Assembly (NCBI GenBank): GCA_030682655.1
Contig: JAUXNU010000158.1
Span: 1-64,000 of the forward strand
Direction of reading: 5' to 3'
DNA: 64,000 nt
DNA from: Actinomycetota bacterium
GTDB lineage: Bacteria > Actinomycetota > Coriobacteriia > Anaerosomatales > JAUXNU01
Made by a program: the position numbers and the translations under genes. Shown piece after piece: positions 24,823-33,432 of this stretch (positions within the stretch are counted from its first letter, which is position 1; each line of letters begins with the position of its first letter). A model generated the notes under the pieces. The model saw only the letters and a program-made list of their open reading frames with translations. It searched no databases and had not been told where the DNA came from.

Positions 24823-25820
24823 GCCCGCTCACCTCGACCGGAACGCATCTTCCGCAAGACGCCGGAGACCCCATCCGGCAGGAACAGCATCACAACGATG
24901 ATGATGAGACCATACACATCGGCCTCCCACTCCTGCATGACCGCGAGCGCTCCTCGCGAAAGGCCGGGCAGCACGGCATCGGCGTAGGGTATCAGCGAAA
25001 GCAGCGCTGCTGCAGCTGCCGGGCCCAGCAACGACCGTGTCCCGCCAAGGACCGCCATCGCGAGAAGCACAACGGAGAGGTGAAGCGTGAACGTCGACGG
25101 GGAAACGAAGCCCACCGCGTGGGCGTAGAGAGAACCGGCCACGCCAGCGAAGACGGCAGAGATCGTGAACACGCGGACCTTCAGGCCGACGACGCTCACG
25201 CCCGAAGCCATCGCGCCGAGCTCCGACCCGTGCAAAGCGAGCATCGAGCGACCGGGACGGCCCCGGACGATATTGGCCGATACCCACAGAACAACGCCCG
25301 CAGCGGCCCACACCAACCAGTAGTTCAGCTGAGGCGTATCGAACCGCAGAGCGCCGATCGAGGCATACGGGATGCCCGACAGCCCATCAGGTCCCCCTGT
25401 GATCGCCCGGACCTCGACGAAGCCGACTCGCATGATCTCGCCAAACCCAAGTGTCGCCATCGCCAGATAGTGCCCTTTGAGTCGCAGGCTCGGCAAAGCG
25501 AGCGTCACGCCTCCCAGTGCCGTCACGGCGACCGCACCCGCGAGACCGACCAGCCAGGGCAAGCCAAGGGCGGTGGTCAGGTACGCCGATGTGTAGGCCC
25601 CAAGGCCGAAGAAGCCCGCGTGACCCAGCGACACCTGGCCCGCGTGTCCGAAGAGCAAAGCAAGCCCGGTGACGATGATGACGTTGATTCCGACGAAACT
25701 CAGCACCTTGAGCACGTACCGGGCGTCGGAGCCCACCACAAGAAACGGGACGACGCCGATAACCAGGCAGGCCGAAGCTACGCCGAGACTCTTCCAGGTA
25801 GTGTGGGCGGGAGTCCTCAT
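24819..25820 (-). CDS. livM: Branched-chain amino-acid-type ABC permease LivM
   Basis: A 333-residue permease with about nine or ten membrane helices. LivM signatures: LLFGHAGQVSLGHAGFFGLGAY, split here as LLFGHAGQVSLGH and AGFFGLGAY, LPSLRLKGHYLAMATLGF, and the C-terminal MAVLGGTRSLLGP. ATG 25820 is used; it overlaps the end of livH by 4 bp. A much longer open frame upstream is the shadow of livH. Confidence 0.93.
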   Translation of the reverse strand: MRTPAHTTWKSLGVASACLVIGVVPFLVVGSDARYVLKVLSFVGINVIIVTGLALLFGHAGQVSLGHAGFFGLGAYTSAYLTTALGLPWLVGLAGAVAVTALGGVTLALPSLRLKGHYLAMATLGFGEIMRVGFVEVRAITGGPDGLSGIPYASIGALRFDTPQLNYWLVWAAAGVVLWVSANIVRGRPGRSMLALHGSELGAMASGVSVVGLKVRVFTISAVFAGVAGSLYAHAVGFVSPSTFTLHLSVVLLAMAVLGGTRSLLGPAAAAALLSLIPYADAVLPGLSRGALAVMQEWEADVYGLIIIVVMLFLPDGVSGVLRKMRSGRGERA

Positions 25821-26698
25821 ACCTTCTGCCTCCCGCCGCGCCCCAGCAACCCCTGGGGCCGCACGAACAGCATGATCAGAAGGACCGCCAGGGATATCGC
25901 ATCCTTGTATGACGACGAGATGAACGCGATCGACATCGACTCGAGCATGCCAAGCACAAGCCCGCCGACGACAGCCGCCATGGGGTTCCCGAGACCGCCA
26001 AGAATCGCTGCTGCGAAGCCCTTCACGCCGAATGAAGGTCCGATGTTGAACGCTGTCTGCGTTAGCGGCGTCGTGACCAATCCCGCCAGACCGCCAAGTG
26101 CAGCAGCCAGGGCGAACGACATCGTCACCATGACCTTGGGGTCGATACCTACGAGACGTGCAGCCGAGCGGTTGATGGAGCACGCTCTCATCGCCTTGCC
26201 CAATTTGGTGTAGCGATACATCACCATGAGCACGGCGACTGCAACGCCCGTCAGCCCGAGGATCCACAGAGACTGCCTGTCAAGTGAGGCTCCCAGAAGG
26301 CGGACGGAGTCGCCCGGCGTGAATGACGGCAGGGCTCGCTCTGTGGGCCCCAAGAAGTGCCGGGCCAACGACGAGAGCAACATGGATCCACCCACCGTGA
26401 TGATGATCAGCGCGAGTGGGTCCCCGTCCTTCCTGGGGCGGATGGCGAGAAGCTCAAAGACGACGCCCACAATCGCAGTAGCCGCGATGCCGAAGACTCC
26501 CGCCAGTGCGAGCGGCAACCCAAGGGCCGTGTACGCCCATACAGAAAGCATTCCGCCGAGCATCACGAACTCGCCCTGCGCGAAGTTCACCACGCCGGTC
26601 GATGCGTAGACGATCGTGAAGCCGAGTGCCACAAGTGCGTAGATGGAACCGTTCTTGAGGCCAGCCAGCGCGAATTGCAGCAACTCGGCAGCGCCCAC
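25817..26698 (-). CDS. livH: Branched-chain amino-acid-type ABC permease LivH
   Basis: A 293-residue LivH permease with about eight helices. Motifs: GLKNGSIYALVALGFTIVY, NFAQGEFVMLGG, and the conserved cytoplasmic MRACSINRSAARLVGI. Start is GTG 26698. The gap to the upstream livK is unusual: it is occupied by the remains of a second binding-protein gene (26702-26953). Confidence 0.93.
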   Translation of the reverse strand: MGAAELLQFALAGLKNGSIYALVALGFTIVYASTGVVNFAQGEFVMLGGMLSVWAYTALGLPLALAGVFGIAATAIVGVVFELLAIRPRKDGDPLALIIITVGGSMLLSSLARHFLGPTERALPSFTPGDSVRLLGASLDRQSLWILGLTGVAVAVLMVMYRYTKLGKAMRACSINRSAARLVGIDPKVMVTMSFALAAALGGLAGLVTTPLTQTAFNIGPSFGVKGFAAAILGGLGNPMAAVVGGLVLGMLESMSIAFISSSYKDAISLAVLLIMLFVRPQGLLGRGGRQKV

Positions 26699-26701
26699 GG
26701 G

Positions 26702-26953
26702 CTACTTGTCCCCCTCAGCGAACGTCCCTTTCCCACAGGAGATCTGGTACATCACGAAATCGTTCTCCCTCAAGCCGCTGTGGTCAGCGGCCGAATGGGT
26801 GAATGCCCTACCCATCCCGGTATCGCCGCTCGTCTTCTCTATCTTGCCTCGCACCGCAACTGGCACACCGATACCCGCATAGGGACCGATCAGTGAAGAC
26901 CCGGCCCCTATGCGGATAGGCTCGGCGCTAGTAGCTACTTGGCCTCGGTCCAT
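26702..26953 (-). pseudogene. Internally deleted livK copy (N- and C-terminal ends only)
   Basis: An 83-codon open frame whose two halves match the two ends of LivK. Its first part, EPIRIGAGSSLIGPYAGIG, aligns with EPYRIGAVLSLSGTYAGLG of the intact LivK (about residues 42-60). The rest, DHSGLRENDFVMY, aligns with DHNGMTENDIVMY at LivK's C-terminus. About 300 codons of the middle and the signal peptide are missing. Identity is moderate, so it is an old paralogue that lost its core rather than a recent duplication. It begins inside the 3' end of livK and lies before livH. The product could not bind ligand as a normal periplasmic-type protein. Confidence 0.75.
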
Positions 26954-28131
26954 GCACCGTTCTTGACCTCGTACATGACAATGTCGTTCTCGGTCATACC
27001 GTTGTGGTCTGTCTCCGAGAAGGTGAACGTGCCGCCGATCCCAACGAACCCGCTCGTGGCTTCGATGGCATCGCGTAGTGCCGCGCTATCGAATCCCTCG
27101 TCCAGCGTCTTCATCGCGTTGACGGTGAGATAGAGCGCGTCATAGGCGTGACCCGCGAACGTATCTGGGGCCTTCCCGTACTCCGCCGTGTAGCGCTCGA
27201 TGAAGTCGGTGGCAACCTCATAGTTCTCAGTGTCTGCACCGTACAGTTCCGGAATGAGGACCTTGCCGGCCGCGAAGCGGAACCCCTCCGCTGCAGGACC
27301 AGCGCCCTCGATGAACTCCTTGCGGGCATTGCCGTGTGTACCGAACAGCGGAACATCCATACCCAGATCCATCATGTTCTTCGCAACGATGGCGGCTTCC
27401 TTGCCTGCGGAGACCATGAGAACCGCCTGAACATCGGTGCCCTTGATCTTCGTCAGCTGCGCGGTCATGTCGGTGTCGCCAGCGTTGAAGGTCTCTTCCG
27501 CTACGACGGTGATTCCGGCCGCCGTGGCCGCTTCCTTCGCGACTGCGGCGCCGTCAGCACCGAACCCGCCACTGTCCGAGATCAGCCCGATCTTTGAGAT
27601 GCCCTGCTTCTCCATGTGCGCGAACGTATACGGCATCACGAGCGAGTTCGACCACGGGGTCTGGAAGACCAGCGCGTCGAACGTTGAAGTGATAACCGTT
27701 CCACCGGCGATGGAGACCTGCGGAATCCCAGCACGGTCGATTTCCTGCCGCATGGCCATCGACTGGCCTGTGCCCGTGGCACCGATGATCGCAAGGACAC
27801 CCTCCTTGTCGATCAGCCGTGTTGTGGCCGCAACAGCTGTGTCGGCATCGGTCGCGTCGTCCTCGTAGACGATCTCGATCAGATGTCCGTTGACGCCCCC
27901 AGCGTCGTTGATGCGTGCTACTTCCAGTTCGAGCGTGTTCTTCTCTGGCTCTCCCAAACCCGCGTACGTGCCGCTAAGCGACAGTACCGCCCCAATGCGG
28001 TAGGGTTCCTTCGTCTCGTCAGCCTTCTCGGTCGTCTCCCCGCTGTCGGACGTACATCCCGTGAGCGGTACCACGCCGAGCGCCACGACGAGCACCAGTG
28101 CGAGCCAGAAGTACCGGCTTCCTGCTCTCAT
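26935..28131 (-). CDS. livK: Branched-chain amino-acid-type ABC substrate-binding lipoprotein LivK
   Basis: A 398-residue type I periplasmic-binding-fold lipoprotein. The signal peptide ends in the lipobox LTGC with Cys26 as lipidated residue; a charged linker follows, then the ligand-binding domain (YRIGAVLSLSGTYAGLGEP, IGATGTGQSMAMRQEIDRAG, GHAYDALYLTVNAM). GGAGGGTGGGG precedes the ATG. It is the receptor for the LivHMGF importer encoded downstream. Association with iorAB and paaK hints at aromatic amino acids or aryl acids, but the ligand cannot be read from sequence. Confidence 0.93.
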   Translation of the reverse strand: MRAGSRYFWLALVLVVALGVVPLTGCTSDSGETTEKADETKEPYRIGAVLSLSGTYAGLGEPEKNTLELEVARINDAGGVNGHLIEIVYEDDATDADTAVAATTRLIDKEGVLAIIGATGTGQSMAMRQEIDRAGIPQVSIAGGTVITSTFDALVFQTPWSNSLVMPYTFAHMEKQGISKIGLISDSGGFGADGAAVAKEAATAAGITVVAEETFNAGDTDMTAQLTKIKGTDVQAVLMVSAGKEAAIVAKNMMDLGMDVPLFGTHGNARKEFIEGAGPAAEGFRFAAGKVLIPELYGADTENYEVATDFIERYTAEYGKAPDTFAGHAYDALYLTVNAMKTLDEGFDSAALRDAIEATSGFVGIGGTFTFSETDHNGMTENDIVMYEVKNGAWTEAK

Positions 28132-28161
28132 GACTCCCCACCCTCCTATTCAACAAGCCTC

Positions 28162-28578
28162 CTAGACACTAGCAATCTCATCTTGAGATACCAGCTGCAC
28201 AGGTTGGTCTGAAAGCAGCTGGAGTGCCCTGCCCACGTCCGCCACGTTGATCACCACGTACGTCGATATCAGTGAGTAGACGTACTCGATGTTCACCCCC
28301 GCGTCGGACACAACCTTGAGAACACCGGCAAGCCCACCGGGCTCATCCGGGAGATTGATGCAGATGACGTCGCTCTCCTTGACAGTGAAGCCCTCCCCTT
28401 TCAGGGCGACAAGACCCGCCTCGGGCTTGTCCACCACAAGCCGCAGAATCCCGTAGTCCGCGGTGTCGGACACTGAGAATCCGCGGATGTTCACGCCGTG
28501 TTCACCAAGGATCTCTGTTACCTCGCTGACCCTGCCCGCCTTGTTCTCGATGAATACCGAGAGCTGGGAGACCTTCAT
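28162..28578 (-). CDS. Tandem ACT-domain protein (copy 1)
   Basis: A 138-residue protein made of two ACT domains: VSQLSVFIENKAGRVSEVTE at the N-terminus and INLPDEPGGLAGVLKVVSDA at ~75. Free-standing ACT pairs bind amino acids and regulate neighbours; versions beside PaaK/Ior genes are common in anaerobes. ATG 28578 overlaps the iorB stop (ATGA), with AGAAGGAG 9 bp upstream. Probable role: sensing aromatic amino acids for this operon. A paralogue lies beside the second paaK (45.6 kb). Confidence 0.85.
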   Translation of the reverse strand: MKVSQLSVFIENKAGRVSEVTEILGEHGVNIRGFSVSDTADYGILRLVVDKPEAGLVALKGEGFTVKESDVICINLPDEPGGLAGVLKVVSDAGVNIEYVYSLISTYVVINVADVGRALQLLSDQPVQLVSQDEIASV

Positions 28579-29165
28579 CGCATGCACTCCTTCTCCCGGC
28601 AAGTTGTCCGTCCCAGTTCAAACGCGCGCAGATTCGTGTCGACCGTCTTGGCGGGAACGCGTGCGCGGATCACCTCTCGCCAGAGGTCCTCGGCGAAATC
28701 GAGTCCCGTGGACAACGCACCCATCAGCACGATGTTAGCCGACTTGGGGCTTCCAGCCTCACACGCGAGCGCCTCAGCGTCCAGGAACACCGCCTCTTCG
28801 GCATCCAGCCGCGGCTCCAGACCTTCGGGCGCATCGACCAGGCCGATGAGAACGGGTAGGGGCTGAATCGTCCGGGCGTTGACGAGCAGGCGCCCGCTGG
28901 GCTTCACATAGTGAAGGCGCCTGGCGGCCTCGATCATCTCGAAAGCCACGAGATGATCTGCGCACCCGGGATCGGTGGTAGAGCCGTGAACGCACTCTCC
29001 GAAGCGAACCACCGTATCGACCGATCCGCCTCTCTGGGCCATGCCGTGAACCTCGGAGAGCTTCACGTCGAGCCCAGCACCTACCGCGACCTTGGCCAGG
29101 ACATCGGCTGCCAGGATCGTGCCTTGGCCGCCGACTCCGCAAAGCATGACGGTAACGACTCCCAT
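28575..29165 (-). CDS. iorB: Indolepyruvate:ferredoxin oxidoreductase beta subunit
   Basis: A 196-residue gamma-domain subunit of the 2-oxoacid:ferredoxin oxidoreductase family. Motifs: CGVGGQGTILAADVLA at the start, then SEVHGMAQRGGSV and LVAFEMIEAAR. With IorA it oxidises aryl pyruvates to aryl-acetyl-CoA and CO2, reducing ferredoxin, or runs reductively. The ATG at 29165 overlaps the iorA stop by one base (TGATG), so subunits are made in equal amounts. Confidence 0.93.
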   Translation of the reverse strand: MGVVTVMLCGVGGQGTILAADVLAKVAVGAGLDVKLSEVHGMAQRGGSVDTVVRFGECVHGSTTDPGCADHLVAFEMIEAARRLHYVKPSGRLLVNARTIQPLPVLIGLVDAPEGLEPRLDAEEAVFLDAEALACEAGSPKSANIVLMGALSTGLDFAEDLWREVIRARVPAKTVDTNLRAFELGRTTCREKECMR

Positions 29166-30931
29166 CACACGCCCCCGATGTCGCACGCCGGGCCGGTAGC
29201 CTCGATAGCATCGAACTTGCACACCTGAACGCAGTCCGCACATCCAACGCACACGGTCACGTCTATCTCAGCCTGCTTGTCAGCGCGCATCCCGATTGCG
29301 GGACAGCCGAGCTTCACACATGCACCGCACGCCGTGCATGCCTCGTCGTCGACAGCATAGGGTTGCTCCCTCTCGCGAAGAAGCAATGCGCAAGGGCTGC
29401 GGAACACGATCACACTAAGCTCGTCGCGAGCGACTTCCTCTTTCAGAACGGACTCTGTCAGGTCGAGATCGTGCGGATCCACTACCCGAACGGCTGAGAT
29501 ACCGAGTGCTTCACATAGCTTCTCTACATCGATCTCCGCGCCCATCTCACCGTCCAGCGTCCGGCCCATCATCGGGTTGCCCTGATGCCCGGTCATGGCG
29601 GTGATACGGTTGTCGAGGATGGCGATAGTCCCTACGCCGCGGTTGTAGGACATGTGCGCAAGGCCGGTGATACCGCTGTGGGCAAAGGTCGAATCGCCAA
29701 TGACAGCGACGATCGGACGCGTCTGGTCTCCATTCCCGATGGTCATCCCATGGGCCATGCCGATGCTCGCACCCATGCACACGCAGCTATCCATGGACGA
29801 AGTTGGCGGTAATGCTCCAAGCGTGTAGCAGCCGATATCGCCCGTCACGATCGCGCGCACCTTCCGAAGCGCATGAAACACCCCGCGGTGTGGGCATCCC
29901 GGACACATGAGCGGAGGACGCGCGGGAAGACCGCCCACGGGCTCCCGAACATCCGGACCGGGACGACCGAACGCCGCTCCGACACTCCCAGCTGACAGCT
30001 CGCCCGTTGCCGGAAGAGCGGATTCTCCGACCTCAAGGCCCATGGACCTCAACCTCGTCTTGAGGTATGGGTCGGCCTCCTCGACGACAGACAGTTGTCC
30101 CACTTGGGCAGCGAAATCAGCGAGTGCTAGCTCCGGAAGAGGCCACACCATGCCCAGCTTGAAGACCGAGACGTCCGGCAGGGCCTCGCGCACGTACTCG
30201 TAGCTGACTCCCGATGTGACGATCCCAAGGGATGCATCTCGCATTTCTACTCGATTGAAGTCGCAGGTTGCGGCATACGTTGTCAGGCGTCGCATGCGCT
30301 CCTCGAGATCCACCCGTCTGATGCGCGCGTTCGCAGGCATCATCACCCACTTGCCCGCGGACTTCTCGTAGACCACTCGCTCAGGGACGTCGCGCTCCCC
30401 TACCTCGACGAGTCCCTTGGAATGGGACACGCGAGTTGTTGACCGAACGATGACAGGAAGGTCGAACTCCTCGGAAAGCTCGAATGCACGCATGGTGAAC
30501 TCGCGTGCCTCGACGCTGTTTGACGGCTCGAGAACGGGAACTCGCGCGAACGGACCCCAGTTTCGCGAGTCTTGTTCGTTCTGCGAAGAGTGCATGCCCG
30601 GATCATCGGCCACCAGGATGACAAGGCCGCCGCCAACGCCCGTGTAGGCCAGCGTGAATAGTGGGTCTGCAGCGACATTGGCGCCGACGTGCTTCATGGT
30701 CACAAGGGTCCGAACGCCGCTCATGCTCGAGCCCGCACCTACCTCAAGGGCGACCTTCTCGTTTGGGGCCCATTCGCACCGAACGTCGGGCATGCGCACG
30801 AGGTTCTCGAGTGTCTCAGTCGATGGAGTCCCGGGATATGCGACGCCCACTGCGACGCCAGCCTCCCACGCCCCGCGCGCGACGGCTTCATTGCCAGACA
30901 GTAGGGTAAGTCCCACCCGTGCCCCTTCCAT
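29165..30931 (-). CDS. iorA: Indolepyruvate:ferredoxin oxidoreductase alpha subunit
   Basis: A 588-residue IorA. N-terminal pyrimidine domain (LSGNEAVARGAWEAGVAVG, AYPGTPSTE), a TPP-binding domain (GDIGCYTLGALPP, GDSTFAHSGITGL, ILDNRITAMTGHQ), and two C-terminal [4Fe-4S] motifs. The second is canonical (CVGCADCVQVC). The first is CTACGACVKLGC, with four residues before the last Cys, as seen in other IorA proteins. It is the first gene of the operon iorA-iorB-ACT-livKHMGF-paaK. It is oxygen-sensitive chemistry, consistent with an anaerobe. Confidence 0.95.
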   Translation of the reverse strand: MEGARVGLTLLSGNEAVARGAWEAGVAVGVAYPGTPSTETLENLVRMPDVRCEWAPNEKVALEVGAGSSMSGVRTLVTMKHVGANVAADPLFTLAYTGVGGGLVILVADDPGMHSSQNEQDSRNWGPFARVPVLEPSNSVEAREFTMRAFELSEEFDLPVIVRSTTRVSHSKGLVEVGERDVPERVVYEKSAGKWVMMPANARIRRVDLEERMRRLTTYAATCDFNRVEMRDASLGIVTSGVSYEYVREALPDVSVFKLGMVWPLPELALADFAAQVGQLSVVEEADPYLKTRLRSMGLEVGESALPATGELSAGSVGAAFGRPGPDVREPVGGLPARPPLMCPGCPHRGVFHALRKVRAIVTGDIGCYTLGALPPTSSMDSCVCMGASIGMAHGMTIGNGDQTRPIVAVIGDSTFAHSGITGLAHMSYNRGVGTIAILDNRITAMTGHQGNPMMGRTLDGEMGAEIDVEKLCEALGISAVRVVDPHDLDLTESVLKEEVARDELSVIVFRSPCALLLREREQPYAVDDEACTACGACVKLGCPAIGMRADKQAEIDVTVCVGCADCVQVCKFDAIEATGPACDIGGV

Positions 30932-30967
30932 TCAGCCGAACGAGCCGGAGGCCAAGGAATTGGCCGA

Positions 30968-30976
30968 ATGATACCA
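30968..30976 (-). promoter_or_regulatory. Probable extended -10 for the ior-liv-paaK operon
   Basis: On the minus strand TGGTATCAT is an extended -10 (TGN plus TATCAT at 30968-30973), 37 bp before the iorA start. The -35 region (near ACATTC) is weak, as often with extended -10 promoters. No operator was recognised. Confidence 0.4.
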
Positions 30977-31056
30977 CAGGAAAATGCCTGAATGTGCAGG
31001 TGTCCTGCCGTCGGTACCCGCAGAAACGCGTACGGCGTACTGGTGTCGGCGTGCGG

Positions 31057-32202
31057 TCAGAATCGGACAGCGCCCACATAGTCACCGGAGGAAGCGATCC
31101 GGCCCGTCAGCGACGACACCTGGACGTTCTGGCCCGTCATCGGCGCATGCAAGTAGTTGCCGCTGCCCACATAGATCCCGACATGGTGCACGCGGTCAGG
31201 ATCGCCACCATAACCGAAGAAGACGAGGTCCCCCGGCATCAGAAGGTCGAGCCGCTCCGGAGCGATGTACGCACCCTCCTTGAACTGAGCACGGCTGGAC
31301 CGTGAGATGCTTATGCCGATCTGCGCGTACACGTAGTGCGTCAACCCGGAACAATCGAACCCGTCTGGGGAGGCTCCTCCCCAGACATACGGAACACCCA
31401 CATACTTGAGCCCGACGTCGACCGCTTCAGGGTGGCCCGAACCGAGCCCGCCGGGGTCGGAAACACGGCCAGCACCGGTGCTACTGTTCGCCTTTGCCTT
31501 CGCCTTTGCCTTCGCTGCGGCTTCCGCAGCGGCTCGAGCCCGCTCCTCGGCGAGCTTCTCCTGACGTAGGCGCTCCTCTTCGACCAGCTTGGCGACCTCG
31601 GCGTTGAGGCCCCCCACGAACGCCTTCTGCGCGGCAAGTGCGTCTTCGACCTCGCGTCGCTTCGCAGCCGCCTTGTCACGCAGGACGATTTGCTCCTGCT
31701 CCCGTCTCTCCAAGCTGTTCTTGCTCTCGGTCACCCGTTGCCGCGCTTCCTTCACGCCGGCGACGAGACTCGCGTCGGACCGGCTCACCCTGCGCAACCA
31801 GTCCATGCGTGTGATGAAGTCCTCGAACGATGTGGTGCCAAGGAGAACTTCGAGCAGGTCGACCTGCCCGCCCCGGTAGATTCGCTCCGCGCGTTCGGAA
31901 AGCAAGGTCTGCGCTATCGCCAAGTCCCGATCTGCTCTGACAAGATCGGCCTTGACCTGCGAGATCTCGGCACGGGTGGACTGCAGTTGGGAGTCGATCA
32001 CGGCGTGCTCTTCTCCCCGCAATTCGAGTTGTGTGGCGAGAGCATCCAGCTCTCGTTGAGCCCCGGCGGCCTCCGCCTTCTTGGCCTCGATGGTGGCCGA
32101 AGCGGGTGTCCCGATCGCTGGATTCGGAGTCAGCGCGACAACAGCGATCGACAGTGCGACCGCGACAACCTGTCGTGCGACTTTCGAGAGCACGGGCTGC
32201 AC
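31057..32202 (-). CDS. NlpC/P60 cell-wall endopeptidase with PcsB-like coiled coil
   Basis: A secreted 381-residue peptidoglycan hydrolase. The GTG at 32202 has AGGAGG 5 bp upstream and starts a signal peptide (about residues 1-36). A long coiled coil follows with the PcsB-type segment AERIYRGGQVDLLEVLLGT and a later Ala/Lys-rich linker (AKAKAKAKA). The NlpC/P60 domain has catalytic C284 (DGFDCSGL) and H340 (VHHVGIYVG). It resembles CwlO/PcsB/RipA-type D,L-endopeptidases, whose coiled coil is activated by FtsEX. It diverges from an RlpA-type gene. A start 23 codons upstream is possible but lacks this site. Confidence 0.88.
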   Translation of the reverse strand: MQPVLSKVARQVVAVALSIAVVALTPNPAIGTPASATIEAKKAEAAGAQRELDALATQLELRGEEHAVIDSQLQSTRAEISQVKADLVRADRDLAIAQTLLSERAERIYRGGQVDLLEVLLGTTSFEDFITRMDWLRRVSRSDASLVAGVKEARQRVTESKNSLERREQEQIVLRDKAAAKRREVEDALAAQKAFVGGLNAEVAKLVEEERLRQEKLAEERARAAAEAAAKAKAKAKANSSTGAGRVSDPGGLGSGHPEAVDVGLKYVGVPYVWGGASPDGFDCSGLTHYVYAQIGISISRSSRAQFKEGAYIAPERLDLLMPGDLVFFGYGGDPDRVHHVGIYVGSGNYLHAPMTGQNVQVSSLTGRIASSGDYVGAVRF

Positions 32203-32276
32203 GCGACCTCCTGCTACGTCGTGTTCTGCGTTTCGAGGCAATCCGGACCCTCCCGGCACTGCCCGGCTCATCGTTC

Positions 32277-32286
32277 ATGATATCAT
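32277..32286. promoter_or_regulatory. Palindromic ATGATATCAT shared -10 region
   Basis: A perfect 10-bp palindrome in the 148-bp gap between the divergent wall genes. Read rightwards it gives TATCAT (32281-32286), read leftwards TATCAT (32277-32282), so it could serve as overlapping -10 elements for both genes. No strong -35 is seen on either side. Confidence 0.35.
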
Positions 32287-32350
32287 ACGAGGTCCGCGTC
32301 GTCCCTGCTGAGAGCCCTCGCGCGGCCCCGAGGAAAGGCGCACGCAGAAC

Positions 32351-33391
32351 GTGAGACGCGCCATATGCACAGCACTCTTCGCGGCAATCATGGCGCTGGC
32401 AGCGGCCAGCCCTTGCATGGCCGCTCCTTCGGAGACTACAGCGACGCCCACGCTCGACACCGCCACGCAACGCGCCCTCGAGCTCGAGCTTCAGATCGAG
32501 GAGAACCGGGCCGAGTCGATCTCCATCGAGGAACGCATCTCGGTCACCAACATCCGGATCTTCCAGCAGCAGGAGGCCCTGGCAGGGGCTCGCGAACGTC
32601 TCGACGCTGCACGGACCCAGTACCAGAGCCGTTTGGTGAGAATGTACAAGTCCAACGCACTGAACCCCTTGTCGATCCTGCTCACCGCCGAGACGGTGTC
32701 CGATTTCTACGCACGGGCACTCATGCTGGCGCGCATCGCAGAGCGTGACCACCAGTCCCTGGCGGACGCCTTGCTCGCCGCCGCGGAGGCCGAGTATCAG
32801 GCTGCTGTGCTCGATGACCTCAAAGCCCAGGACCTCGCTCTTCGGCAGATACAGAACGTCAGGCATCGCAGCCTCGAAGATGCCCTCCTCGAGCAGAACC
32901 AACTCGTGGCCAGACTCTCGGTCGAGGCGAAGAAGACGCTCGAAGCGGCACGTGCGGCAAACCGATCGACCCGCCAGCAGTGGCGCGATTCCTCCATACC
33001 CCTGGACAGCTCGATCCCTCTCAAGACAGCGGTCGTGCAGCCCTACACTGACCGTTCGTATCTTGTACCGGAGTATCAGCCATCCGACTACCGCTCACAG
33101 GGGAAGGTGATGAGCGCGGTGTGTTCGTGGTACGGCAATGAGTTCAACGGACGGCCGACGGCCTCCGGCCAGATATTCAACCAGGACGACTTCACCTGCG
33201 CGTCGAAAACGCTGCCATTCGGCACACGCCTGGCACTGACTCGCGGCGATCGGCGCATCATCGTGGTCGTCACCGATCGGGGTCCGTTCATCGCGGGACG
33301 CGATCTCGACCTCTCACGCGGAGCTGCCCGGGCTCTCGGCTTCTCGGGGGTAGCTACCGTCGAAGCCGAATTCGTCGAAGCGGCGCCGTAG
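32351..33391 (+). CDS. RlpA-type double-psi beta-barrel wall protein with PcsB-like coiled coil
   Basis: A secreted 346-residue protein. Signal peptide at residues 1-25, then a coiled coil whose centre (RLVRMYKSNALNPLSILLT, SDFYARALMLARIAERD) resembles the PcsB segment of the neighbouring NlpC/P60 protein. The C-terminal ~90 residues form a double-psi beta-barrel of the RlpA/3D type (CSWYGNEFNGRPTASGQIFN, AS-KTLPFGTRLALTR, VTDRGPFIAGRDLDLS with the acidic DLS). Such domains are lytic transglycosylases or glycan binders. Start GTG 32351, with AAAGG about 12 bp upstream. Confidence 0.85.
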   Translation: MRRAICTALFAAIMALAAASPCMAAPSETTATPTLDTATQRALELELQIEENRAESISIEERISVTNIRIFQQQEALAGARERLDAARTQYQSRLVRMYKSNALNPLSILLTAETVSDFYARALMLARIAERDHQSLADALLAAAEAEYQAAVLDDLKAQDLALRQIQNVRHRSLEDALLEQNQLVARLSVEAKKTLEAARAANRSTRQQWRDSSIPLDSSIPLKTAVVQPYTDRSYLVPEYQPSDYRSQGKVMSAVCSWYGNEFNGRPTASGQIFNQDDFTCASKTLPFGTRLALTRGDRRIIVVVTDRGPFIAGRDLDLSRGAARALGFSGVATVEAEFVEAAP

Positions 33392-33432
33392 CGCCAGTCC
33401 GGCCTCACGCGCGTGGAGCATCGTGCGAAGCG

